Made by a program: the position numbers and the translations under genes. Positions 54,692-64,000 of a stretch of 64,000 nt of DNA are shown here, in pieces; position 1 is the first letter of the stretch; every line of letters starts with the position of its first letter. Source of the DNA: Thinopyrum elongatum (lineage: Eukaryota; Streptophyta; Magnoliopsida; Poales; Poaceae); the NCBI GenBank assembly GCA_011799875.1, contig CM022301.1, positions 15,253,927 to 15,317,926 of the forward strand. Direction: 5' to 3'. The notes under the pieces were generated by a model. It saw only the letters and a list, made by a program, of their open reading frames with translations. It had not been told where the DNA came from and made no database searches.

Positions 54692-55663
54692 TCACATGAA
54701 AGATAAGAATTGAAACACAAAGAGAGCATCATGAAGCATATGACTAGCACATTTAAGTCTAACCCACTTCCTATGCATAGGGATTTTGTGAGCAAACAAC
54801 TTATGGGAACAAGAATCAACTAGGATAGGAAGGCAAAACAAGCATGATTTCAAAACTTTCAACACATAGAGAGGAAACTTGATATTATTGAGATACCTAC
54901 AAGCATATGTTCTTCTCTCATAATAATTTTCAGTAGCATGATGAATGAATTCAACAATATAGCTATCACATAAATCATTCTTTTCATGATCCACAAGCAC
55001 AGAAATTTTATTAGTCTCCACATAAGCAAATTTATTCTCATGAAAAGAAGTGGGAGCAAACTCAGCAAATTAACTATCATGTGAGGCATAATTCAATTGA
55101 AAATCAAAATCGTGATGACAAGTTTCATGGTTATCATTATTCTTTATAGCATACATGTCATCACCATACTCATCATAGGTAGCAACTTTGTTCTCATAAT
55201 CAATTGAAACCTCTTCCAAGATTGTGGAATCATCATTAAATAAAGTCATGACCTCTCCAAATCCACTTTCATAATTATTACAATAAGATTCAACACCCTC
55301 CAAAATAGTGGGATCATTATTACCTAGAGTTAACACTCTTCCGAACCCACTTTCATCAATATAATCATCATAAATAGGAGGCCTGCTTTCATCATAGTAA
55401 ATTTGCTCATCAAAATTTGGGGGACTAAAAATATCATCTTCGTCAAACATAGCATCCCCAAGCTTGTGGCTTTGCATATCATTAGCATAATGGAAATTCA
55501 TAGAATTCATACTAACAACATTGCAATCATGCTCATCATTCAAATATTTTATGCCAAACATTTTATTGAATTCTTCTTCTATCAATTGAGAACAATTTTC
55601 CTTTCCATCATTTTCAAGAAAGACATGATAAAGACGAATAATATGAGGCCACCTCAATTCCAT
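54692..55663 (-). pseudogene. Gag-position ORF of element F, one in-frame stop
   Basis: From ATG 55663 (the open frame begins further upstream at a TTG), about 100 bases after the primer site, 324 codons are broken by one stop at 55070-55072. The part before the stop is acidic, with DFDFQLNYASHDS at its end and two SGFG repeats (SGFGRVLTLGNNDPTILEG; SGFGEVMTLFNDDSTILEE). After the stop come LCDSYIVEF, NYYERRTYACRY and a hydrophobic tail (VLKVLKSCLFCLPILVDSC, HMLHDALFVFQFLSF). The same motif order as in element H, but no gag, protease or pol homology. Position and conservation suggest a real element protein, not noise. Function unknown. Confidence 0.68.
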
Positions 55664-55759
55664 TTTTTTGTAGTTTTCTTTTATAAACCAAACTAGTGAT
55701 AACCAAGAAACAAAAAGATTCAATTGCAAGGTCTAAAGATATACCTTCAAGCACTCACC

Positions 55760-55777
55760 TCCTTGGCAACGGCGCCA
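55760..55777 (-). promoter_or_regulatory. Primer binding site of element F (tRNA-Asp type)
   Basis: On the minus strand TGGCGCCGTTGCCAAGGA; two changes from the C site, 10 bases inside the LTR end. Confidence 0.85.
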
Positions 55778-55787
55778 GAAAAGAGCT

Positions 55788-57437
55788 TGATGTCTACTAC
55801 ACTACTTGTTCTTGTAGACTCGTGTTGGGCCTCCAAGCGCAGAGTTTTGTAGGACAGTAGCAATTTTCCCTCAAGTGGATGAGCTAAGGTTTATCAATCC
55901 GTGGGAGGCGTTGGATGAAGATTGTCTCTCTCAAACAACCCTGCAACCAAATAACAAAAAGTCTCTTGTGTCCCCAACACACCAAATACAATGGTAATTT
56001 GTATAGGTGCACTAGTTCGGCGAAGAGATGGTGATACAAGCGTAGTAATGCTAGTAGATATTGATTTTTGTAATAGGAAAAATAAAAAACAGCAAGGTAG
56101 CAATTGATAAAACAGAGCACAAATGGTATTGCAATGCCTGAAAATGAGGCCTAGGGTCCGTACTTTCGCTAGTGCAATCTCTCAACAATGCTAATATAAT
56201 TGGATCATATAAGCATCCCTCAACGTGCGATGAAGAATCACTCCAAAGTTCTTATCTAGCGGATAACATAAGAAGAAATTGTTTGTAGGGTACGAAACCA
56301 CCTCAAAGTTATCCTTTCCTATCGATCTATCTAAGAGTTCGTACTAAAACAACACCAAGCTATCCTTTCCGATCGATCTATCCAAGTGTTCGTACTAAAA
56401 TAACACCATATGATACACATCAACCAACTCTAATGTCACCTAGATACTCCAATGTCACTGCGAGTATCCGTTAGTTGATTATGCGATATGCATCAAACAA
56501 TTTCAGATTCATAATACTCAATCTGACACAAAGAACCTTGAAGAGTGCCCCAAGATTTGTACCGGAGAAACAAGGACGAAAACGTGCATCAACCCCTATG
56601 CATAGATTACCCCAATGTCACCTTAGGAATCCGTGATTTGAGTGCCAAAACATATATCAAGTGAATCAATATGATACGCATTGTCACCACGGGTATTCAT
56701 AGCAAGACACACATCAAGTGCTCTCAAATCCATAAAGTATTCAATCCGATAAAACGAAATCTCAAAGGGAAAACTCAATTCATCACAACAAGATAGAGAG
56801 GGATAAACACCATATGATCCAACTATATTAACAAAGCTCGTGATACGTCAAGATCGTGCCAACTCAAGAACACGAGAGAGAGAGAGAGAGATATTAAACA
56901 CATAGCTACTGGTACAAACTCTCAGCCCCGAGGGTGGACTACTCCCTCCTCATCATGGTGGCCGCCGGGATGATGAAGATTGCCATCGGTGATGATTTCC
57001 CCCTCCGGCAGGGTGCCGGAACAGGGTCTAGGTTCTTTTTTCGTGGCTACGGAGGCTTGAGCGGTGGAACTTCCGATCTAGGTTAACTTTCAGGGGTTTC
57101 TGAATATATAGGATTTTTCAGCATCGGTTTCATGCGAAGATGGGCCACGAGGGGCCCACAGGACACCAGGTGCGCCAGAGGGGGCTGTGTCCACCTCGTG
57201 GCTCTTCTGGCCCTCACACGAAGCTTCTAATGCCTCTTTTGTTCCAAAAAAATGGTCAAAAAGTTTCGTTGCATTTCGAGAACTTTTATTTCTGCACAAA
57301 AAACAACACCATGGTAGTTCTGCTGAAAACAGCGTCAGTCCGGGTTAGTTCCATGCAAATCATACCAAAACCTTATAAAATTGTAGTAAACATGGCATGA
57401 ATACTTCATAAATTATAGATACTTTGGAGACGTATCA
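55788..57437 (-). repeat. 5' LTR of element F
   Basis: 1650 bases in plus coordinates from TGATGTCTACTACAC to TTGGAGACGTATCA. Uninterrupted, so it gives the pre-insertion sequence for the CACTA target (57148-57152). Confidence 0.92.
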
Positions 57438-57442
57438 GTACC
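57438..57442. other. TSD of element F, right copy
   Basis: GTACC, identical to 29472-29476. Confidence 0.92.
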
Positions 57443-57668
57443 TCATGCCGGCTCAATCCTTGGCCGGCTTGTAGATCCATGGTAGACCACGATTTGTTGA
57501 AACTTTTAGTTTGTCTCGTGCCGGCTCAATCCTAATATTTGCGTTATTAACTGTTATGACCCAGATCACCTTCATGACTTGCCGGCTCATATTCGTATTT
57601 TTACTTTCTGTAGTTTCAGACTTCACCAAAACCAAGCAAATGGCTCCTAGGACCAACATGATAGTTAA
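57443..57668 (+). pseudogene. E2: intron end, acceptor and first codons of the split transcription unit
   Basis: Intron-like sequence with three GCCGGCTCA words ends in TTTCAG (57614-57619). The exon then reads ACTTCACCAAAACCAAGCAA and an ATG at 57640 (MAPRTNM), cut after nine codons by the Copia element I at 57669. Together with 28903-29119 it forms a promoter-leader-intron-start structure. The product cannot be told from so few codons. Confidence 0.5.
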
Positions 57669-58283
57669 TGTTGGGAAACGTTGCATGGAAAAAAAATTCT
57701 ACGCACATGCTATGATCTATCCATGGAGATGCATAGCAACGAGGGGGAGAGTGTGTTTATGTACCCTCGTAGACCGTAAGCGGAAGCGTTTGACAACGCG
57801 GTTGATGTAGTTGAACTTCTTCTAGCTCCGACCGATCAAGTACTGAACGTACAGCACCTCCAAATTCTGCACACGTTCAGCTCGGTGACGTGGCTCGTCT
57901 TCTTGATCCAGCAAGGCATCGAGGTAGTAGATGAGTTCCGTTAGCATGATGGCATGGTGATGGTGATGGTGAAGTGATCCTCGCAGGGCTTCGCCTAAAC
58001 ACCGCGAGAATATGACCGGGGTTGTAAGCTGTGGAGGGGGGAGCCGCACACGGCTAACAATTGATGTTGTGTGTCCTAGGCACCCCCCTCCCACATATAT
58101 ATAGGTGGGGGGAGGAGGGAGCAGCCAGGGGGCTCCCCAAGTCGGATCCGAATCCTACTTGGGGTTTCCCCAAGTGGCGCCCCCTGCCTTATTTCACCGG
58201 AGAAGAAAGGGAAGGGGGAAGAGAGAAAGGAAAGGGGGGCCGAACCCCGTTTTTCCTTCTCCCAATTCGGCCTCCTGCCATAG
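57669..58283 (-). repeat. 3' LTR of element I, left part
   Basis: From TGTTGGGAAACGTTGC to CTGCCATAG. Contains ACATATATATAGGT near 58094-58107, a candidate TATA region on the minus strand. Interrupted by J. Confidence 0.87.
58279..58283. other. TSD of solo LTR J, left copy
   Basis: CATAG, repeated at 61742-61746. Confidence 0.92.
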
Positions 58284-61200
58284 TGTGACGCCCGGATAGT
58301 TAAGCTACAGTAACCCTCTGCTAATGATGCCACATCACTTCGATTACTGTTGCTAATCTCGCGTTAGTTCAAAACCGATTCAAATTCAAATTCAAAATCA
58401 AGCAAACAATAAAAGTTTTCAAATATTAAAACTGAAATGTTCGGAGTGAACCAAATATTGCATAGGTAATTATGGTGGAGAAACCACACCTTTATAAAAT
58501 ATTTAAATACTATAAGATGAATAAAACAGTAGCAAAAACAAATAATTAAATGCCTTTTGTGTTTTATAAAATCTTTAGCTATTTTATTTGGGGTTAAACC
58601 TTTTTATGGCAGTGGCATATTTAATAAAACTAATTATGGGGCTAGTGGTAATTTTTATAAAACTAAAAGTAAAAAGGAACTAAAAGAAAACAGAACTGAA
58701 AAAAAAAAAAAACAAAAACAAAAGGAAAAAAAACCCTGGCCCAACTGGGCCAACCGTGGCCCAGCTGGCCAGCCCAACCGGGCAAACGCCCAACCGGCCA
58801 CCCCACTCCCTTATCCCCCCACCGGGACAAACCCTAACCCCCACGACCGAATCCCTCCTCTCCCCTCTCGCTCACTCCCTCTCCCTCCCCGATCCAGACT
58901 GGATCGGCGCGCTGCGCCGCCGACCGTCGCCGCCTCGGCCACCTCGCCTTCGCCGCCGTCCTCTCCGTCGCCGATCCGACCCCGACCTCCTCGCGTCATC
59001 CCCGTCCCACCCCGAGTACCGCTGCCCCGTGCCCTACTACTCCCCCGTGAGCGCCCCCCCTCTCCTCCCCTCCCCCTCGCGCGGCCCTGCCACGCACACC
59101 GCTGCCCGCGCCCCGGCCGCGCGCCGCGCCCGCGCCAACGGCGCGCGCGCGCCCGCACCGGCCCCGCTCGCCCTGTCCGCCGCTCCGGTCCCCGCCGCCC
59201 TGGCCGCACCACCGGCGCCGGCCCTCGTGCCGCTCCGCCGGCCCTGGCCACTCGCCGGCCCAGCCTCCGGCCGCCGCTGGCACCACCGTTGCCCGCGTTT
59301 GCCCACTGGACGCCCGGACATGTCCGGTGCCCCAATGGGGCTGCCTGGACAATGTCCGGCTTGTCCGTTGTCTGATGACCAAGTGCCAGTTTAAAAAAAA
59401 GAATAAAAATAAAATAATAAATGTTAGTTAAAGTAATTAATTAATAAGTTAATTATTCTGTTAAGTTAAACTAACTAGGTTTAGTTAACCTAAGTGTTAG
59501 TTAACCTGTTAGTTAGTGCTACTAGCCAATGACATGTGGACCCTGCCCAGTTGATCAGTCAACCCTGTTGACTGTTGACTATTGACTGTTGACTGTTTTA
59601 AAAATAATCCAAGAATGCTTTATTAAACTTTAGAAAATCATAGAAAAATAGCAGTAACCCGGATCGAAAAACTTTGAACATCAAAGTTGCTCAGAACGAC
59701 GAGACGAATCCAAATACGCAGTCCGTTCATTCACCACACGTCCCTAGCATAGCGAACACGCAACAATCCACCTCGGTTCTGTCTGTCCGAAAACACGGAA
59801 CACCGGGAATACTTTCCTGGATGATTCCCCCCTTCGTCGGTATCACCTATCACCGCGTTAGGGCACACCTAGCACCGTTATATGTCTTGTCATGCATCGT
59901 TATGCATCTGTTTGCATTATATTTATTGTTTCTCCCCCCTCCTTCTCTCTCGATAGACACCGCGACTGCCGACGATGCTGCTGTGTACGACTACGTCGTC
60001 GACGACTCTTCCCTCTCGACACAGCTTCCAGGCAAGCCCCCCCCTTTGATCACCCGATATCGCCTATTCCTTCTCTCTACTGCTTGCATTAGAGTAGTGT
60101 AGCATGTTACTGCTTTCGGTTAATCCTATTCTGCTGCATAGCCTGTCTTTGCTACTACTGTTGATACCTTACCTGTAATCCTAAATGCTTAGTATAGGTT
60201 GCTAGAATTACATCAATGGCCCTACACTCTTGCCCGTCTGCCATGCTATACTACTGGGCCGTGATCACTTCGGGAGGTGATCACGGGTACATATACTATA
60301 TACTATTACATACTTATGTTACTGTTCGGAGATGGGGGCTGAAGGGGCAGGTGGTTCCATCCAGGTAGAGGTGGGCCTAGGTTCCCGACGGCCCCCGAGT
60401 GTTACTTTGTGGCGGAGCGACAGGGCAGGTTGTGACCACCTAGGAGACAGGTGGGCCTGGCCCTGGTCGGCGTCCGCGGTTATATCAATTAACACGCTTA
60501 ACGAGATTGGGTATTTGATCTGAGTCTGGCTACGAGCCTATACGCGCTAACCACCACGCGGGAACAGTTATGGGTACTCGACGTCATGGTATCAGCCGAA
60601 GCCTCCTAAACGTCAGCGACTGAGCGGCGCGCGCCGGGTTGGACCGCGTAACGCAACTTCCTTTGTAATGGAGGTTGCTAGGTCTGCTCTCCGGCCACCC
60701 ACGCAACGTGCAGGTGTGCAATGGGCGATGGGCCCAGACCCCTGCGCGCATAGGATTTAGACCGGCGTGCTGACCTCTCTGTTACGCCTAGGTAGGGCTG
60801 CGACGTGTTGATCTTCCGAGGCCGGACATGACCCAGGAAAGTGTGCCCGGCCAGAGGGATCGAGTGTGTTGGGTAATGTGGTGCACCCCTGCAGGGAAGT
60901 TTATCTATTCGAATAGCCGTGTCCCTCGGTAAAAGGACGACCCGGAGTTGTACCTCGACCTTATGACAACTAGAACCGGATACTTAATAAAACACACCCT
61001 TTCAAGTGCCAGATACAACCCGGTGATCGCTCTCTCACAGGGCGACGAGGAGAGGATCGTCGGGTAGGATTATGCTATGCGATGCTACTTGGTGAACTTA
61101 CCATCTACTCTCTTCTACATGCTGCAAGATGGAGGCTGCCAGAAGCGTAGTCTTCGACAGGATTAGATATCCCCCCTCTTATTCTGGCTTTCTGCAGTTC

Positions 61201-61741
61201 AGTCCACTGAGATGGCCCTTTACACATATACCCATGCATATGTAGTGTAGATCCTTGCTTGCGAGTACTTTGGATGAGTACTCACGGTTGCTTTGCTTCC
61301 CCCTTTTTCCCCCTTTCATTTCTTTCTGGTTGTCACAACCACATGCTGGAGTTCAGGAGCCAGACGCCACCGTTGACGTTGACCCCTACTACTCTGGAGG
61401 TGCCTACTACTAAGTGCAGGCCGCCGACGACGACCAGGAGTAGTTTAGGAGGATCCCAGGCAGGAGGCCTGCGCCTCTTTTGATATGTATCCCAGTTTGT
61501 GCTAGCCATCTTATGGCAACTTGTTTAACTTATGTCTGTACTCAGATATTGTTGCTTCCGCTGACTCGTCTATGATCGAGCACTTGTATTCGAGCCCTCG
61601 AGGCCCCTGGCTTGTATTATGATGCTTGTATGACTTATTTTACTTTTAGAGTTGTGTTGTCATATCTTCCCGTGAGTCCCTGATCTTGATCGTACACGTT
61701 TGCGTGTATGATTAGTGTACGATTGAATCGGGGGCGTCACA
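58284..61741 (+). mobile_element. J: 3.46-kb solo LTR of a Tekay-like Gypsy element
   Basis: It begins TGTGACGCCCGG and ends GGGGGCGTCACA, a short inverted repeat, and is flanked by a perfect 5-bp TSD. It has no internal domain, PBS or PPT. Layout matches the LTRs of D: an AT-rich start, a very GC-rich block (58730-59390) and a long moderate tail. A GTTGACT minisatellite lies at about 59565-59598. Long open frames on both strands in the GC-rich block are compositional. Formed by LTR-LTR recombination in a complete element. Confidence 0.88.
59565..59598 (+). repeat. GTTGACT minisatellite in J
   Basis: Four to five near-perfect 7-base units GTTGACT/ATTGACT. TTGACT is a W-box-like core, so the array could bind WRKY factors; this is inference. 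Confidence 0.6.
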
Positions 61742-62868
61742 CATAGGGGGGGGCGCGCCACCCCTTGTGGGCTGGTGTGCTCCACTCTCATGGCCCATAT
61801 GGCCGATATATTCCCCCTGGGGGTTCCGGTAACCCCTCCGGTACTCTGATAAATAGCCGATACACTCCGGAACACTTCCGGTGTCCGAATACTATCGTCC
61901 TATATATCAATCTTTACCTCTCAACCATTTGGAGACTCCTCATCATGTCCGTGATCACATCCGGGACTCCAAACAACATTCGGTCACCAAATCACATAAC
62001 TCATATAATACTATATCGTCAACGAACGTTAAGCCTGCGGACCCTACGGGTTCGAGAACTATGTAGACATGATCGAGACACCTCTCCGGTCAATGACCAA
62101 TAGCGGAACCTGGATGCTCATATTGGCTCCTACATATTCTATGAAGATCTTTATCGGTCGAACCGTTATGACAACATACGTAATTCCCTTTGTCCATCGG
62201 TATGTTACTTGCCCGACATTCGATCGTCGGTATCTTCATACCTAGTTCAATCTCGTTACCGGCGTACTCTTTACTCGTTCCATAATACATCACCTTGTGA
62301 CTAACTCCTTAGTCGTTTGCTTTCAAGATTATGATTTGTATTACCGAGAGGGCCCAGAGATACCTCTCCGATACTCGGAGTGACAAATCCTAATCTTGAT
62401 CTATGCCAACTCAACAGACACCTTCGGAGATACATGTAGAGCATCTTTATAATCACCCAGTTACGTTGTGACATTTGATAGCACACAAGGCATTCCTCCG
62501 GTATCCGGGAGTTGCATAATCTCATAGTCGAAGGAATATGTATTTGACATGAAGAAAGAAATAGCAATAAAACTGAACGATCATTATGCTAAGCTAACGG
62601 ATGGGTCTTGTCCATCACATCATTCTCCTAATGATGTGATCCCGTTATCAAATGACAACTCATGTCCATGGTTAGGAAACCTTAACCATCGTTGATCAAC
62701 GAGCTAGTCTAATAGAGGCTTACTAGGGTCACGGTGTTTGTTTATGTATTCACACATGTATTATGGTTTCCGATCAATACAATTCTAGCATGAATAATAA
62801 ACCTTTATCATGAATAAGGAAATATAAAATAACAAATTTATTATTGCCTCTAGAGCATATGTCCTTCA
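61742..62868 (-). repeat. 3' LTR of element I, right part
   Basis: It resumes with the second CATAG and runs to GCATATGTCCTTCA. The minus-strand start TGAAGGACATATGCTC is the Angela-type LTR start. Confidence 0.88.
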
Positions 62869-62880
62869 GTCTCCCACTTG
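62869..62880 (-). promoter_or_regulatory. Polypurine tract of element I
   Basis: On the minus strand AAGTGGGAGACTG stands directly before the LTR, the usual Angela/BARE PPT. Confidence 0.8.
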
Positions 62881-62901
62881 CACTAGAGTCAATAATCTAG
62901 A

Positions 62902-64000
62902 TTACATTGTAATGATTCTAACACCCATGGAGTCTTGGTGCTGATCTTGTTTTGCTCGTGGAAGAGGTTTAGTCAACGGTTCTGCCACATTCAGATTCGT
63001 ATGTATCTTGCAAATTCCTATGTCTCCATCCTTGACTTGTTCATGAATGGAGTTGAAGCGTCTCTTGATGTGTTTGGTTCTCTTGTGAAACCTGGATTCC
63101 TTCGCCAAGGCAATTGCTCCAGTGTTGTCACAAAAGATTTTCATTGGATCCGATGCACTAGGTATTACACCTAGATCGGATATGAACTCCTTCATCCAGA
63201 CTCCTTCATTTGCTGCTTTCGAAGCAACTATGTACTCCGCTTCACACGTAGATCCCGCCACGATGCTCTGCTTGGAACTGCACCAACTGATAGCTCCACC
63301 ATTCAATATAAATATGTATCCGGTTTGTGACTTAGAGTCATCCGGATCAGTGTTAAAGCTATCATCGACGTAACCATTTACGACGAGCTCTTTGTCACCT
63401 CCATAAACGAGAAACATATCCTTGGTCCTTTTCAGGTACTTCAGGATGTTCTTGACCGCTGTCCAGTGATCCACTCCTGGATTACTTTGGTACCTCCCTG
63501 CCAGACTTATAGCAAGGCACACATCAGGTCTCGTACATAGCATAGCATACATGATAGAACATATGGCTGAAGCATAGGGAATGACTTTCATTTTCTCTCT
63601 ATCTTCTACAGTGGTCGGGCATTGAGTCCTACTCAATTTCACACCTTGTAACACAGGCAAGAACCCTTTCTTTGACTAATCCATTTTGAACTTCTTCAAA
63701 ACTTTATCAAGGTATGTGCTTTGTGAAGGTCCTATCAAGCATCTCGATCTATCCCTATAGATTTTGATGCCCAATATATAAGCAGCTACACCGAGGTCTT
63801 TCATTGAAAAATTCTTATTCAAGTATCCTTTTATGCTATCCAGAAATTCTATATTATTTCCAATCAACAATATGTCATCTACATATAATATTAGAAATGC
63901 TACAGAGCTCCCACTCACTTTCATGTAAATACAGGCTTCACCGAAAGTCTGTATAAAACCATATGCTTTTATCACCTCATCAAAGCGTATATTCCAACTC
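62902..64000 (-). pseudogene. pol: Copia pol (RT end and RNase H) of element I, one in-frame stop
   Basis: Open from the window edge to a TAG at 63676-63678, then open again to 62902 in the same frame. RT block: LYVDDILLIGNN with the YVDD active site at about 63880, then NFSMKDLG and LGIKIYRDR. RNase H block: RPDVCLAISLAGRYQSNPG, GYVDDSFNTDPDDSKSQTG, STCEAEYIVAS and KHIKRRFNSIHEQV, ending shortly before the PPT. Copia order places RNase H last, as seen. The TAG at the junction could be a CAG changed by C-to-T. Otherwise well preserved; the 5' part of pol is outside the window. Confidence 0.9.

Larger units (their letters stand above)
29477..57437 (-). mobile_element. F: non-autonomous Gypsy element (Sabrina-like), minus strand, split by CACTA G
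   Basis: LTRs of about 1.65-1.67 kb flank a 3.1-kb internal domain with no pol. The 3' LTR is at the left (29477-30840 plus 52348-52654), the internal domain is 52655-55787, and the 5' LTR is at the right (55788-57437). The TSD is perfect. The primer site is of tRNA-Asp type and the PPT is AAGCTTGGGGATGC. One ORF in the gag position is conserved with H. The element must use proteins of an autonomous relative. Net length without G is about 6.45 kb. Confidence 0.92.
57669..64000 (-). mobile_element. I: Angela/BARE-type Copia retrotransposon, minus strand, 3' part
   Basis: The 3' LTR (57669-58283 plus 61742-62868) is interrupted by solo LTR J. A PPT at 62869-62880 and the end of pol (RT, RNase H) follow, running off the window. 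Plus-strand left end is TGTTGGGAAACG and right end is GTCCTTCA, which read on the minus strand as TGAAGGACATATGC...CCCAACA. The sequence is recognisable as the common Triticeae Copia family. LTR length without J is about 1.74 kb. Confidence 0.88.

Noticed and set aside
58557..59394. Long open frames (up to 272 codons) on both strands in a GC-rich island
   Set aside because: They overlap on opposite strands, consist of Pro/Ala/Arg-rich low-complexity sequence, and sit inside solo LTR J. Composition explains them.
1..64000. tRNA or rRNA genes
   Set aside because: tRNA-like words occur only as retrotransposon primer sites; no complete cloverleaf or rRNA segment was noticed by reading. A tRNAscan-SE run would settle this.

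Overview
The window looks like intergenic DNA from a large grass genome of the Triticeae type (wheat, Aegilops or barley relatives). It has stacked Athila-lineage, Tekay/Del-lineage and Angela/BARE-type LTR retrotransposons, a CACTA DNA transposon carrying plant gene copies, and Stowaway-like MITEs. No intact, single-copy host gene was found outside mobile elements. Family names come from recognition, not a database search.

Layout. (A) 1-~4156: 3' part of a plus-strand non-pol Gypsy element with its 3' LTR. (B) ~4157-4648 continued at 27556-27813: one LTR, minus orientation, split by element C. (C) 4649-27555: full-length Athila-lineage Gypsy element, 1.52-kb LTRs, target site duplication (TSD) ACAAC, tRNA-Asp-type primer site. 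(D) 10647-23326, inserted in the integrase region of C: Tekay/Del-type chromovirus, 3.5-kb LTRs, TSD CCAAG, iMet-type primer site. (E) 27814-29476 continued at 57443-57668: a probable LTR, then a transcription-unit start (TATA, leader, splice donor; acceptor and ATG on the far side). (F) 29477-57437, inserted in the intron of E: non-autonomous minus-strand Gypsy element, TSD GTACC. (G) 30841-52347, inserted in the left LTR of F: a 21.5-kb CACTA transposon with cargo genes. (H) 39375-46456, inserted in a degenerate tandem array inside G: non-autonomous minus-strand Gypsy element. (I) 57669-64000: 3' part of a minus-strand Angela-type Copia element. (J) 58284-61741, inserted in the LTR of I: a 3.46-kb solo LTR, TSD CATAG. 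Nesting gives the age orders B>C>D, E>F>G>H and I>J.

Coding content. Retrotransposon gag and pol are recognisable but broken by in-frame stops and frameshifts. G has no recognisable transposase. It carries an open 239-codon DEDD-type 3'-5' exonuclease gene, a broken F-box/LRR/FBD gene, B3-like fragments, a frameshifted zf-XS gene, and a spliced B3-like gene on the other arm. Left-arm genes all read left and the right-arm gene reads right, away from a central array of 320-460-bp repeats.

Most unusual signals: (1) a hairpin fused to a copy of the polypurine tract (PPT), kept in four elements with compensatory stem changes; (2) a conserved ORF in the gag position of the two non-autonomous elements F and H; (3) a CACTA cargo combining two domains known from plant RNA-silencing factors; (4) an extra ORF between primer site and gag in D; (5) a U3-like promoter module inside C just before its 3' coiled-coil ORF.
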